Numbered from the stretch's first letter, positions 24,636 to 38,387 are shown. The stretch is 50,515 nt of DNA from Smittium mucronatum (GCA_001953115.1 LSSL01000688.1:1-50515); one strand, 5' to 3'. Notes: generated by a model not told the origin, from the sequence alone. Translations and numbers: made by a program.

Positions 24636-26780
24636 ATGTCTGTAGAGTTTTCTAAGCTCTTCAAACATTCCAGAGCCGTTGCTGATCTATCCCCGGATGG
24701 TGAATATTTGGCAATAGCAATCGAGGAACGTCTGACCATCAGGAAGTACGATACTCTAAAAGTAGTCTCGATTTTTGAAACTGATTACACGAAACAGCCT
24801 GAAATCTCCGAAATAAAATGGTCCTCGAATTCGAAATTTGTTTTGACTGCTAATTACAAAGAAGACAAAGTCCATATCTGGGATGCGTTTGGGGAGGAGA
24901 GAAAATTCGCTTTAGGATTGCAAGATCAAGTCCAAGGAATTGTTTCTGCAATTTGGGCCCCATTAGGGAACGCTATTTTGACATTTAGTGAATTCAAGGT
25001 AAGTATCTTTGTAATATATAAAAAAAAATCTAGTAATTGCTCAAAGCAGCATTACTTTAAGAAGGAAAGAAAAAAAGATTTCTAAAAACTCTAGTTTTAT
25101 ACAATTTAGCTCCGTCTGTCAGTGTGGAATCTAGAAGAAGGGTCACAAAAATATATTCAGTACCCAAAATTTTCAAATAAAGGTTTCAATATCGATTTTA
25201 GATATTAAATTCATCTGTATTTGATTTTATTTTTTTAAAGAAAAAACATTGTAAAATTTGGGTTTTTTTAGATGGGATATCTTTTCATCCATCTGGCCAT
25301 TTTTTGGCAGTATTGATTCGTTCGGAACATAGGGAACAGTTAGGTCTATACAACACTATTTCATGGGAATGTATAAAGGTATTTTCCCTATTTTTTATCT
25401 TTTTTTAAAGAAAAAAAATGATTATTAAAATTAAGCACTATTAATTTATTTATTTTTTTAACATTTACATTGAAAAGATTGTTTCGTTAAATACTCTGGA
25501 TTCGCAGGCTGTAGAATGGTCTACGTGTGGCAACTCGTTATGTGTTTGGGATACTTGTGGAAATGTAAAATATATATATATTTATTTTAGATCTGTATAT
25601 ATTTATGGTTTTTTATCAAATTTTCCTTTTCTTATTTAGTATAATGTCGAAATATTTAACAGCATCGGAGTGTTGCGGAATTCCTTTGCTCTTCCTGACA
25701 ATGAACTTGGTATAAGAACTGCTTGTTGGGCACCTTCGGGCCAGTGTTTAGCTATAGGAAGTTTTGACCAGAAAGTAAATGGTCCATTTATCTCGAAATT
25801 ATATCCTTTCTTCTTTCGGCTGTCCTTCTGTCGTTATATTTAGATTTAAATTATGCAATAGGTTAGAATTCTAGATGATATTACCTGGAAGCCTATGTGT
25901 ACATTTTATCTGAGCCCTAATATATCCATCAATGGAATAGTAAGTAGCTAATATATATTCTTAGCCAACTTTTACCCATTCTAAATATAAATTTTATTAC
26001 TTTCAAGGAAATAATAACCGAAAAGGTTGAGAAATCAGATGGCTATACGAACTATCCTCCAGAGATTAAATGTAAAAATTTATAATTTCACAAAACATTT
26101 TATAGTAAGATTATCGGGATTTTAAGGTTTATAACTTTTTGTTAATAGTTGAACAAACGATGTCCCCTGCTAATATTAGCAAGTATATTCCATCTGACCT
26201 CTCTAAACCCATCACAAAGTTTGGAATCAGCAAACTATCATTTAATGCAGATGGGACTTTGCTAATGTGCATTAATGGTAATTATGATAACTATAAAAGG
26301 AACTAACATCTATAAACCCTATTAGAAAAGCACCCTTTAACCAATTACCAATTTGGGTTGAATGCGGAATTGAAATCTATTTCCACTTTGATAGATAATA
26401 CTCCAAACTGTATCTGGATATGGTCAATGACCCAGATGTGTCTTGTAACTGTGATTCAGACTTCAGATCCAATAAGGAAATCCGAATGGAGTCCAGTTGA
26501 AATCGAAGTGATGGCCTTTTTAACATCTGGCTCAAAAGTGTATATTTACAAGGAATCTGAAGGAATATCCTGCTTTTTCGGACCAGCTGGTAAAAGATTC
26601 CCTTCCCAAACTTTCCCATCCTCCCAAATTTCTTGCACTTTAATGGATGTGAGTTTTCTAATTTTATATTTTAATTATATATTAGATCAACTGGACTTTA
26701 GACGACTTGATTGGAACCCAAATGGAGACTCGATTGTGCTTTTTGATAAAGCTATATTTACAACTGCCAATATAAATTGA
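24636..26780 (+). CDS. WDR8: WRAP73/WDR8-type WD-repeat protein (spindle pole / centrosome)
   Basis: WD40 protein; fission yeast Wdr8 works with Msd1 to anchor microtubule minus ends at spindle poles, and human WRAP73 acts at centrosomes. Exons by splice sites and alignment from memory: 24636-24998, 25110-25182, 25272-25378, 25478-25564, 25640-25774, 25862-25939, 26008-26071, 26149-26277, 26395-26780, with introns of 68-117 nt. The joined frame gives about 473 residues (human 460). Family landmarks in order are FSKLFKHS at the N-terminus, VHIWDAF, LRLSVWNLEEG, AVEWSTCGNSLCVWDTCGN, GIRTACWAPSGQCLAIGSFDQKVRIL, the linker with EKVEKSDGY, SFNADGTLLMCINDNTPNCIW, and LDWNPNGDS. The last exon has an uncertain internal intron (see findings). 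AATAAA follows 34 bases after the stop. Convergent with PEX13. Confidence 0.92.
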
Positions 26781-27102
26781 GTTAAATTAACTTTTCCACT
26801 CATTCTTTTCTAGAAATAAAACATATATATTGTGTGCGTTTGAATTTTCCATTGCATGGTGAAAGTGTTTAAAAAATAAAACAGGAGCTATTCTTTAGCC
26901 TTATTCTGTTGCTCTATCTTGATAAAAATAGAAAAAATAAAATGTCCTTTTTAATAAAGTTTATCGGCTTATAATAAATTTTACCAAACGTACATATTAT
27001 TAAATTTAATAAAGAAAATGTCTAGGAGTAATAAATAAGGAGTGTGAAAGTGTGAGTGATTGAAAAAGGGGTGGGGGAGGGAATTATGGTAGTGCTGATA
27101 AA
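26781..27102. other. Shared 3' region between WRAP73 and PEX13
   Basis: AATAAA at 26815-26820 is a likely polyadenylation signal for WRAP73. A G-rich purine tract on the + strand (about 27046-27082) lies just beyond the PEX13 stop, so it is C-rich on the PEX13 strand. No gene. Confidence 0.6.
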
Positions 27103-28465
27103 TCATTTCCCGGGAGTGGAAATAAACTCTTCAACTTTAGATTCGTGGGGTTTAGCCAATTCGGTAGCCTCGATGAGAGCTAGATTTGAGGACTGGCCTG
27201 GTTTGAGGATCTTGATGTATGTGGAAGGAACTAGCCCTTCGATACCATCCTTGTTCCGGCACCGCCACCATTCAGTCTTTTTCCCCCAGATGTCAACTTT
27301 TGATGTTATGGCCACGACTTCTCCCCGGCTGACTGCCAGCTCGGCTCTATTTTGAGGAATGAAATCATACAAAGCAACAGCAAAGTCCAAGCCTATGTTA
27401 CTGGAGCTGAGATCGGATTTGGGGGGCAATAAATGGCCGGACTCAAGCTCCTTTTGAAGGAGAGTGATCTTTTGCTGGCGCTTTGCAATTGCTCGTATGA
27501 TTCTTGTCATAGCATAGGGTATGCCGAAAATTATAGCCAGGATTAAAAGCAAAGTCTTTCTAGATAGTTGAGACTTTTTTTTTTCCTGGAACTCGTTGAA
27601 TCCAGAAGCAGTGATCTGGGAAGTATCAACAGCTTCTGGTTTCCCTGTCAGCACACTGACCACTTTACGAATAGCGTTTGGTATGATACTAGCGGTATCT
27701 CCAATTGCACCGCCAAAATAGCTACGCAGAAGGCTGAATTGCTCGATAACGCCTAAAACAGCCATAAATGAAGAATGGGTAGCGAAATATGTAGATTCAA
27801 GCATTCTGGCGAAACCTCCAAAAGCTCCAACAACCGATTCAACCAACTGGAAAGTAGTTCTAGTGTTCGCATCAAGCATTTGAGTCAAGGATTGGGGGCC
27901 GGCTCCGGGCATCATGTTAGGTTGCATATTTAGACCATTTCCGTACATACCACCTCCATACATTCCAGAGCCATACCCACCTCCATACATCCCTCCTCCG
28001 TACCCACCACCCATTCCTCCGTACATACCAGAACCGTAGCCACCACCATACATCCCACCACCTCCCCCGTATCCGCCGTACATGCCCGTATTCATTCCAC
28101 CATAACCACCTACTCCTTGACCATATCCAAAACCAGAATCTATAAGGAAATTTTTATCAAGTAAAATTTAAGGAATTTTTTTCAAGAAAAAAGAAGATAG
28201 TCAATTTTAGGGGATTTGGAATGAATAAAGAATTGAAACCGAAATTTAAAGTGATAAATTTATATTCCTGGAATTTACCTAATCCACTCATGCCATTTGA
28301 GTTTTGTAAATTATTTAGAGAATTGGGATCCTGGATTCCAACTACATCTGCAGAACTTAGTGGGGGTACTGGAGGTGAAGAGATATTTGAATTTTGTTCT
28401 GTTGACGCAAAAGTTTGATTTTGGGTATTGCTGGGCTGCTCCCAAGGTTTGGAAGGAGATTCCAT
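27103..28465 (-). CDS. PEX13: Peroxin 13, peroxisomal docking protein with SH3 domain
   Basis: Peroxisomal membrane protein of the docking/translocation complex; binds Pex14 and the receptor Pex5. Two exons: 28465-28279 and 28139-27103, with an intron of 139 nt (GTAAAT...TATAG), joining in frame to 407 residues (human 403, yeast 386). The start is the ATG at 28465, giving the family's N-terminal SPSKPWEQP motif followed by a Pro/Ser/Asn-rich stretch. Residues ~64-142 are Gly/Tyr/Met-rich, built on GMYGG and GGGYG units. Residues ~145-230 are the conserved Pex13 region (FGGFARMLESTYFATHSSFMA). A membrane helix lies near 258-276 (TLLLILAIIFGIPYAM). The SH3 domain spans ~314-374 with ALYDF, EWWRCR and GLVPSTYIK. 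Convergent with WRAP73. Confidence 0.96.
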
Positions 28466-29859
28466 TTCCAAAAAAACGGTATTCGAAGGGCTAAATATAC
28501 AGTTATGAGTACAGGGTACTTTATAAGAGAATCTTGAATCAACAAGAGGCTAAAATTAAAAGAGAGACACACAATTCTATTGAGCAACACAGAACACTTT
28601 GAACGTGTTCAGATAAAAAATAAAAGGTGATTAGGTGTAAATTACTATAGTCTGTGGAGTGGGTTGAGTTGGGGGATTTTTTAATCGGGTGAAGCGCCCC
28701 TTTCCTGCACCCCTATCCCTCTCTAAGCCTCAGGTGCAAAAGCAGTACTCTTTTTTCGATCAATACAAACGTCCTTTTTTTTATGCTCACTGCTAATTGG
28801 GTTAATTTCATTTATTGCCGAATAGGATCTCAATATAGATTAGAGTCCGGAAAGGGACAATCCCGATTGAGTCTTTTCCCCCTCCTAAATGCCAGTTTTA
28901 TCCAATACTTGTTACCTATAAGCTAAATTTCCGGAATTTTTTTAAAAAATCCACTCAGCCCATTGGACATATATTCTATTTCGTCAACTTGCAATAAATG
29001 CTAATCCAATTGCATTCAAAGTTGAGATTAATTTGTAAAGTCCATCGAGCAAAAAAATAATGAAGCATAACTGGACAATTCCACTCTCTACTTGCCCCCT
29101 TACATTCTCCAATAGAATAGTACGAATCCAAAACTCTAAAATTAACAAATAAAGATACCAAAACCATTGGATATATACTTTCATTTGACTCGGGTACTAA
29201 ATCAATTACCATTTCAATTTTAAAAACCTCAAACTAATATTCCCCCCTATAAAACTCACTCTTTACAGTTTCCAAAACTGAAAAAAAATTCATTGATTGT
29301 GTCCCTACTTTAAATTTTAACAGAATCAACTTTTATATAACCCTTTAAAATATCCTTTTTGTTCTTTATTCGAAGTGGAATAATTATGGCTACTAAATTA
29401 CTAGCATAGTAAATAGTGCAAAATTTGGTAATTTTCAATTCTGGAATTTGAGAACAAGATATTTATGTGAAAAATTACCAGCATCAAATGCTTGCAGTAA
29501 ATTAAATACTAGAAAAAGTTTGTTTTTTTAAAAAAATTATATAGTATTAACTGGGGAGTGAAGCCATGTTCTTTCAAAATTTATAAAAAATAAATCAAGT
29601 AGAAAATCTATAGCAATGCTTTTCTAGATCAAAACTGTAAAGAACAACGTTTCTTTGAAGCTTGCCAATATTTATAATTCATATTCTCATTGCTGTAAAA
29701 CCGCCATAAAAACGTAATTTTGAATTAGCTAGTAATATATTACCCAGGGTATTTTGAATTAGATATTGGTTCAAGTAATTCAGCACAACTTTATCCCTTG
29801 AACTAATTCCCATTGGGCTCAGAACCACTAGAGCCACAGAGTGGAGTGGTATGAAATTG
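28466..29859. other. PEX13 upstream region, mixed composition
   Basis: Higher GC than the deserts, with a G-rich then C-rich stretch (28655-28740) and a small dyad GGGA-CAA-TCCC near 28854. It must hold the PEX13 promoter. Two overlapping ATG-initiated minus-strand frames occur at 28976-29212 (listed separately). The last 600 bases are AT-rich without features. Confidence 0.45.
28976..29212 (-). CDS. Possible small hypothetical protein or relic
   Basis: An ATG-initiated frame of 78 residues (starting MVIDLVPESNESIYPMVLV) overlaps a second ATG-initiated frame of 66 residues on the same strand, 29184-28984 (starting MKVYIQWFWYLYLLILEFW), which is strongly hydrophobic. Two long open frames over the same 200 bases point to local base composition or a decayed gene rather than one clear gene. 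No domain recognised. It lies upstream of PEX13 on the same strand. Confidence 0.2.
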   Translation of the reverse strand: MVIDLVPESNESIYPMVLVSLFVNFRVLDSYYSIGECKGASREWNCPVMLHYFFARWTLQINLNFECNWISIYCKLTK

Positions 29860-29860
29860 T

Positions 29861-29895
<35 letters not shown>

Positions 29896-29898
29896 TTT
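29860..29898. repeat. TTTA microsatellite
   Basis: About nine tandem TTTA units, 40 bases before the assembly gap. The repeat may have contributed to the assembly break. Confidence 0.9.
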
Positions 29899-29939
29899 TT
29901 GTCCTTTAAATACGTTTCTTTTTAGCTATTGCTGAAATT

Positions 29940-30631
29940 NNNNNNNNNNNNNNNNNNNNNNNNNNNNNNNNNNNNNNNNNNNNNNNNNNNNNNNNNNNNN
30001 NNNNNNNNNNNNNNNNNNNNNNNNNNNNNNNNNNNNNNNNNNNNNNNNNNNNNNNNNNNNNNNNNNNNNNNNNNNNNNNNNNNNNNNNNNNNNNNNNNNN
30101 NNNNNNNNNNNNNNNNNNNNNNNNNNNNNNNNNNNNNNNNNNNNNNNNNNNNNNNNNNNNNNNNNNNNNNNNNNNNNNNNNNNNNNNNNNNNNNNNNNNN
30201 NNNNNNNNNNNNNNNNNNNNNNNNNNNNNNNNNNNNNNNNNNNNNNNNNNNNNNNNNNNNNNNNNNNNNNNNNNNNNNNNNNNNNNNNNNNNNNNNNNNN
30301 NNNNNNNNNNNNNNNNNNNNNNNNNNNNNNNNNNNNNNNNNNNNNNNNNNNNNNNNNNNNNNNNNNNNNNNNNNNNNNNNNNNNNNNNNNNNNNNNNNNN
30401 NNNNNNNNNNNNNNNNNNNNNNNNNNNNNNNNNNNNNNNNNNNNNNNNNNNNNNNNNNNNNNNNNNNNNNNNNNNNNNNNNNNNNNNNNNNNNNNNNNNN
30501 NNNNNNNNNNNNNNNNNNNNNNNNNNNNNNNNNNNNNNNNNNNNNNNNNNNNNNNNNNNNNNNNNNNNNNNNNNNNNNNNNNNNNNNNNNNNNNNNNNNN
30601 NNNNNNNNNNNNNNNNNNNNNNNNNNNNNNN
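29940..30631. other. Assembly gap (692 N)
   Basis: Run of N. Nothing can be said of its content. The right flank begins with coding-like sequence (see findings). Confidence 0.99.
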
Positions 30632-33600
30632 TTGATTTTTTCTTATATCAGCTTCTCAGAAGAAAGTGAGCGCTTTTAAGTTTACAAAAAGGTTTAAAGC
30701 TACCCACCCCATTCGTGAAAGAGAAGTATTTGTGGGTTTTAATTTTTAAGCAAATTGTCTTTTTTATAGTGTATTTTTTATCCGAATTAAGTTTATTTTG
30801 TAAATTTTAAATTATGCATTCGTTTTTGGCATTGGTATTATACTTAACTAATCTTTAAAATAAGTCTATAATGGATGCGATATGAATTTACTTCCCCTTA
30901 AAATAAATAAAAGTTTCAATTCTTTATTTTAAAGGAGCTAATTATATATTTAATAAAAATCTGGGAAAAAATTAGAATGGTGCGAAATAGAAAAGAAAAG
31001 AAAAGAAAAAAAGACTCTATGCCCCCCATAATGAAAGGAATTTATCTCAAGTTTCAAAAATCAAAGGATGAAATCCAACTATTTCATTTTACCTTTATGG
31101 ACACCTAAAAAAATCAAAAAAAACTAATAAATCCCTTCATCATACAGAAAAAAAAAATGTTTATACTATATGACTGATGGTATATACTAAATCTAAAAGA
31201 TGTTAAAGTAATTCTTAGATGCAAAAAAAAAAAAAAAAAAACTGCTTCTAAAACTGCTTTTACCAAACAAAAGGTGATATTTCTATTTGAAGAGCCTAAA
31301 AGACACCTGTCAAGTTGTTTAAATGCAAATTTAACCACCAGTAGTTATTCGTTTAAAAATTTTGAGAGCAGGAAGAACCTCCGTAAAACTATGTTTACGG
31401 GTTAAATAAATGGTAGGTGGGGGTTTTAAGGTATGAAAATGAATTTCCTTTAAAATTTTGCAGAATAAAATTTATAATGACTTTATATCTCTTCAGGCGA
31501 TTTTAATTATCATAACTGTATAACTACTGCCTGGTTATTGAATTGTATTATACCTTTAGATGACCAACACTAAATATAACGCCTTTACTGGAAAAGATTG
31601 ACAAAAATCACGTGCTTCTAATTAGATGAGAAAAAATTTCCATTTTAAATCAGCCAATGAAATGATGAATTGATTCTAGGGTCAAATTCTATAGAATCTA
31701 TAAATTAAGCCCCATGGTGATTTATATCTTCGAAAACTGATGGGCCCTAAAATTTTGTAATAAAAACGATCTTAAAATAATTTATAGTTCTTCAGATGTG
31801 ATTATATGAAAATCTGGTTTTATATCGAATACAATACTATCTCCAAGTTCGAGATAAATGATTTTCTATGTAAACGATTACACGTTTTAAAATTCTAAAG
31901 TTTAAAAGAATTCATACTGTCTATTTAAAGAATTTATTTGTATTTTTTTAATCATTAAATAAACGCTTTTAGGAAAAATAAAATAAAGAATCTTTATAGT
32001 TTAGCTGACTAATTACATTTATTTTTTATTCCTCCCGAAAAAACTTTCCTATAATAAGCCCATCAACCAAGGAAATATATCTAAACTTATGGCTATTACT
32101 TGCATTTTTCGGTCTGAATAGGTATGAAAACTATTTCAAAAATTAAAGTCTACATATATTTTGTCTACGGGCTCTTTCTATTACAAAAAATTCTTTAAAA
32201 AAAAAGTGACCAGTAAATATAAATAATACACTCAAAAAAAAAAAATTTAAAAAAAAAAGGTTGCAAAATAGATGCCGAGATGTCTCGGGGGTAAATTGGA
32301 AATAAACCTCCAGTCACGATATCATGTGTTTGAAAATGAAAAAATTAGGGGTGGAATTGCAGATTATAAGGAAATAAATCGACTTAAATTGATATATAAA
32401 GAGCACAGAATACCATAAGCTTTTATTTGGTTTTTTTAATAGAGGAAGGTGTGAGTCCAATAAATAATGCTCAAAATTTTAGATAAATATAGTGAAAACT
32501 TCGTTGTTAGAACAAAATATATTCAAAATTTCGGATTGAAATTCACCCATATTGGGCTACTATAAACATTTTTAAAAAGAGGTTACAAAGCACGTTAAAA
32601 AGAATTCTAAAAATGAGTATTTTTTTTTATCTTATTTTATAAAAAAATTCAATTAGTTACAAAAAAAAATTGAATAAGTAAACGTTTATTCAGGGAAAAA
32701 AAATTTTATATAAATTTTTACCCTCCATTTTCTCCTTTCTGAAACTGGAAAAGGTCAAAACTTTTCTCTCCTGCTTTAATTAAATTATTACTTTTTGGAA
32801 AATGCAAAGATAAGCTGGTTTACAGTTTTAAATCAAAGTTTATTATTAAGTTTATGAGTGGGATTTTTTTTTTGAAATTTCACCTTGATTATGCGTTGGA
32901 TTTTTTTAATATCAATTCATATTATTTTAAAATACCTTTTTTCCCGCTTTAATTTTATTGGAACTAAAAAAAAGTTATCATTAAAGTATTAAGTTCTATA
33001 GTGCCAAAATATTAGAAGTATAGATTAGAAATATTTTATTGATATTTTTTTATTAGATCAATAAAAATATTTTAAAAAACAAATTATTTACCTTTATTAA
33101 TATGAATGAGGTGATGTTTATTTCGATTTATCTGAGAATAAAAATGAATAAAAAAATATGTTGAGTGGGTTAGCATAGAATGTAAAAAAAAACGAAAATT
33201 AATTTTTTTTGGATATTTTTCATTGATATCTAGGTATGTCTAAGTTATTTTGGATTAATTTTATTAGCAATATTTAATGAAAAATTCGGAAAAAGATCAT
33301 AAAAAAGTTTTTTAATCTCGCAAATCCCAACTGTATAACATTCCTAGTTGTGAGTAGCTTCACATTATTTTACACGATTTTTATTTTTTTTAATATTTCA
33401 AGGGGAAATATAGCTAATAGTAAATTTGATATACTATTAGAATTAGATTCAAAAAAATGAAATATACAAAGATAATGGAAAATCCCTGATGTATTCATAA
33501 ACTATTTAATTTTTTATGAAAATAATTTATTATAAAAAAGGATAAATATTTAAAAAGATATTACAGGACTAAAAATCTTAAAAGTATCTAATAACTTCAG

Positions 33601-36012
33601 CTATTAACTTTCTAAATTAAATCCAATAAAATTCATTAAAAAAAAAGGATTTTTCTAAATTTTCTGATAATCTTGAATTTTCGCTATATAAAAACAAACT
33701 AAATTTGAACTAGAACTTTAATATCTTAGAATATAAAATAAACCCTTTGCTTATCTAAACAAAAACTAACATCCCACAAAACTCAAGAAAAAAACTCTAT
33801 GTTTACTCATTCCTTAAAGAAACTCGTGCTTTTTTACACCGTTTTAAAAACTTATACTAATATGTGTATTAATATAAAAAGAATCTTTTTTATTATTTTA
33901 AACATTAAAATAAATACCAGATGGTTAGAAAATAAAATGTTTAAAAAATATCTATATGTAGTGGTAGGATAATAATACTAATATAAATATGACGAAATAT
34001 TTTTTATTATATTTATTATATCATTCGTTCTTAGTAAATAATATACCAAAAACTCAATTGATCGTTTTTAAGGTGTATGTGATATGATGAGGCCATGTTT
34101 TGTTTTTTTTTTTAACTTTTAATTTTATAATTATCAGACTATGTTTAATAAAAAAAACGTTATTAATAAATATTTTAAATAGAATAAAAATTAATTTTAT
34201 CAGTCGAGATCCACAAAAAAATATTAGATTTAATTAGAGATATAAAGTTAATAAATTTTATTTTTGATTATAATGTAAAAACTATGAAAATTGCACGATT
34301 CGATATAATTACATATATCAAGTTGTTTTTTATATATAAAATCAAAAATTATACATTTTAATAAAATTTAAGATACTTAAAATCAAAGAAAATATTAAAT
34401 TCCCGATATAAAAAATACGTAGTGTGAGAAAAAAAATATAACATAACAGGAAATAATAATGACTTTTTTAACTTTATTTATTCTTATATTTTTTATAAAT
34501 TTATTAAATTTAGTAATGTGTATTTATCTTTAATAAATTCACCTTTATAGAGACTATAAATTAAGACAACTTTACTTGATTTTTTTAATGCAATTTTTAT
34601 CTCCTTAATCTAGAAAATTACAAAGACCTCATAATATCGAGATTTTTACACTTAATTCTATATTCTCTGATATGAGGATGAGGATTTTTAATTTAGGGCT
34701 AAATCACGCCCTGTGTAATATCAATAAGGATTTTTTAAAATAGAAAATTAATTTTTGTAGATTAAAGATTTCAGAATTTTTTTATAATACTAAAAGAATA
34801 TCTTGAGTTAAGTTGAGTTTTTTTTTTTAGAATGAGAAAATAGAAATAAACGAATCTTATTTTGATAGTATTAAATTAAAAATAAATCTAGTCTGATCTG
34901 TTAATAAAATGTTTATATATGGATCTATTTCTATTCATGATAAAATTTAAATCGAAAAAATCAAAAAAATAAACTTTCTCGCAGAATAAAATTGCATATA
35001 TTGTGATTTTATGAAAAAATTTCACATAATAAAATCCATTTTCGGTAATCTATAAACTTATATCAATAAAAAAAATTCTGTTATTAACCAAGCATTTATT
35101 CGCTAAAATAATAGCTCAAATAGACCTAAATCTCCATATATATTTTTTAAGTAGTATCTTATGAGTTTTATCGAAAAATAGTTTCTTAATATAAATATTT
35201 GGACATTTTTTCATTTTTTATAAAAAAAATTGCAAAATTAATACCCAAAAACATCCCTTTTATAAAAATTTCGGATTTTTTATTGTAGCACACTTTTATC
35301 TCTGCTTCAATCGTGATTTTATGTGTACTCCTTGATTTTATCCAGAAATAATTAAAAAATAATTTCATTTAGAATATTTTGTTTAAATCAACGTCTTCTG
35401 GACCATTTCGGGCCAAAAAACGTAAAAATCGAATTAATAAAAACCAAAAATATACATTTTTATCTATAAAGATGTTAATTATAATTAAATTATGAACCCA
35501 TAAATTATTTTTGAAAATTTACTTCTAATTGTGATTTATTAGTGTAATTTTTTCCAATAATAAATTTAGATATATTATGGAATTATCACGCTTATTTGTC
35601 TCAAAAACACCTAAAATTAAGATTAAATACTGAAAATAATTTAATATTTGTATATATATACATTTGTTGAGTTTGGATATTAATATAAATGTATTCTATA
35701 ATTTTATGCTATTTATTATATATTTTATATGTATTAACTTCCGGAAAATTTTGATATCATTATTTAAAAACTATATATTTCCAAATTATTGTAAAAAATT
35801 GAGATAAATCAGTATATTTAATGCTATCTTATTTTGTGTATTTCAGCTTTGTTCTTATAAAAATTGTATTTTATTTTGATCTTTTGAAATAGAAACTTTC
35901 TTTGTTATATTTTTTTTCCTCCCTAGGCAGCAAATTTCAAGATATTCTAATCCATTTAATCGGCCCAATAAGCTTAAATTTTTTGTGAAATAAAAAAATA
36001 TAAACTTTTTGT

Positions 36013-36039
36013 TATCACTAATATCACTAATATCACTAT
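36013..36039. repeat. Three tandem 9-bp units (TATCACTAA)
   Basis: Two exact and one near-exact copy in tandem. Short tandem repeat without evident function. Confidence 0.8.
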
Positions 36040-38340
36040 TAGAATAATCCTCTATTTTTTTATCTTTTCTACTTCATACTTTTTGTAAATTTATGTTAAA
36101 CAACTTCGTTAAATTTTCTCTAAAAGCCATTTAATTTTCCCAAAATACTCCTTTAAACTCCAAGATAGATATCGAGGGTATAAAATTTCCCGAAAAAATA
36201 TTTATGTATGACTGCAAACACATTTCTACAAAAATTTAGGTATTTAATTACGAAATAAGCTTATGTGATTTTTATCATTTTTTTTTCTGAAATGAAATTA
36301 AAATTGAGGTATACCTCTTATACATTACTTAAAAATGCACTAACTAAATCTTAAATTAGACTTTTGAAAACTATATTTCTTCTATTAAAATTAATAATCG
36401 GTTTTATTTCTTGTATATTTACCCTCAACTTATTGTCATCCGAAGTATATTTTTTTATTATATTTTTTTGAATTCTTATATAAAATAACCAATATCTGAA
36501 AAAGTATCATTTTTACTTTTGAAGTAAAATAAATTGTTAAATATTAAAAAAAAAATTCAGATAGTTGTGGAAAATTCGCGGTGTATATAAATATTTTTTT
36601 CATAATATATATTAACTTCCTAATGATATTTTTGAAATTCATGTGTATGAGAGTCTATGAGTTTAATTTATATTTTAATTGGTCGAATTTAAAAACCCCC
36701 GCTTATTTTCTAAGTAACTGTGATCAAATAATTTTTAGTATTAATAAAAAAACACAGCGAAGAAACTGGATTTTCAATCTCATTAAATTATAAAATTTAA
36801 GCTTAAATTCGTATGTTTTTGACTATATCTATATCATTGAAAAAAACCAGGCCTAATATTAAAAAATCTTTTTTTAATTATTGTAAAATATGCTTAAAGA
36901 AACTTTTGAATTTTTTTAATATGAAAAATGGAGATTTAAGGGAACTTCAAATTTTTTTGGAATAATCAGCGTTATTAAAGAATCTAAAAATCAATTTTTC
37001 TTGAAATATCATATCCACAAATTTAAATATATCATAGCCCTGAGAATTTATTTTTATATGAGATCTAATTCTTTAATTTTTTTTTCTGAAATCTATTAGT
37101 TTATTTCTAATATATAATAATAATTTATTGTTAAAATTTATGAAAAAATATTAGAAAAATTGTCGAGATGATTTTTTATCTTATTTTTCGTTATAAAAAA
37201 TTCCTAAAAATTTTCGATTTATCTACATATAAAATTATATTAATACTTAACTGGTTTTTCTGATTATATTCTATATTTATATCACATTGATATTAGATAA
37301 AAAATCGTTTTAATCTTTTTTAATATTCGTGTACTTTCTATTGGTAAAATAAGAAATATAAGCACTAAATAATGCATCCGAATCCACTATATTAATTATA
37401 AGCCAAAAAATTAAATATCACAAATTTCGAAACAATATATTAATACAATTTCGACAAAATTTTTTCTTTTTCGATTTTTTTAAATCATAACATCACTTAC
37501 AGTCATAAACCGAAATTTAAATTAAAACCAATTGCAAATAATTGGATTTTAGTTTTTTAATTAAAAAGTAATAATTCATAAATTTTAAAGTCAAAAATTA
37601 AAAATATATTATATATTACTATTTAACCCAAAGGAATATTTTCAATAGATAATTAAAAATTTTATAATAAATTTTATAATAAATTTTATTATTAATTTTA
37701 TAGATTTCTTATATTATCCAAAACATAGAATAGATATCATAGTATGGGGAAAAAAACACTAATAAAATTTCTTATTTAAAAAATGCAATTATTATCGGTA
37801 AATAAATTATAATTTGTGATCAAGAATAACAATCTAAATAAAATAGAATAATTTTTGAATTAAAAATATTGTTTTAAGGCTGTATGAAGTTAAATAATAA
37901 TAGAATAAAATAATTTATTTAATTATTTTTCGGATTGAAATCTGAAAAAATTGAAATTTTAACCATTATTAATATCACTTTAACAGGATTAGAAGTTGAA
38001 TTATAGGGTTCACATTTTATTTTTTAAAGCTGAATCGTTACAATTATTTAATAAAATGGCTTTTTTATTCTAAATAACCATCATATATTCCTTATTTTTC
38101 ACTTTTATTGACAGAAATATAGAAAATAATAGCTTTCAGGTCCAGCTTACTAATTTTTTTTTTTGATTCTAAAAAATAAATAATATATCTATTAGATCAA
38201 ATATTATGTATAAAAAACTAAAATTAGTATATATTTTTAGTAATTTTAATAAATTTATATCATATTTTAATTATGCTTTTTCACTTGTTAGAAGGGTTTC
38301 AAAATATGCACAAATTGTTTTTAAAAATAAATTTTATTTA

Positions 38341-38387
38341 TTTTTTCTTATTTTTTCTTATTTTTTCTTATTTTTTCTTATTTTTTT
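38341..38387. repeat. Tandem 10-bp repeat (TTTTTTCTTA)
   Basis: Four exact copies followed by a partial one. Simple tandem repeat; it accounts for most of the C-terminal part of the open frame 38206-38421, which I therefore do not call a gene. Confidence 0.9.
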
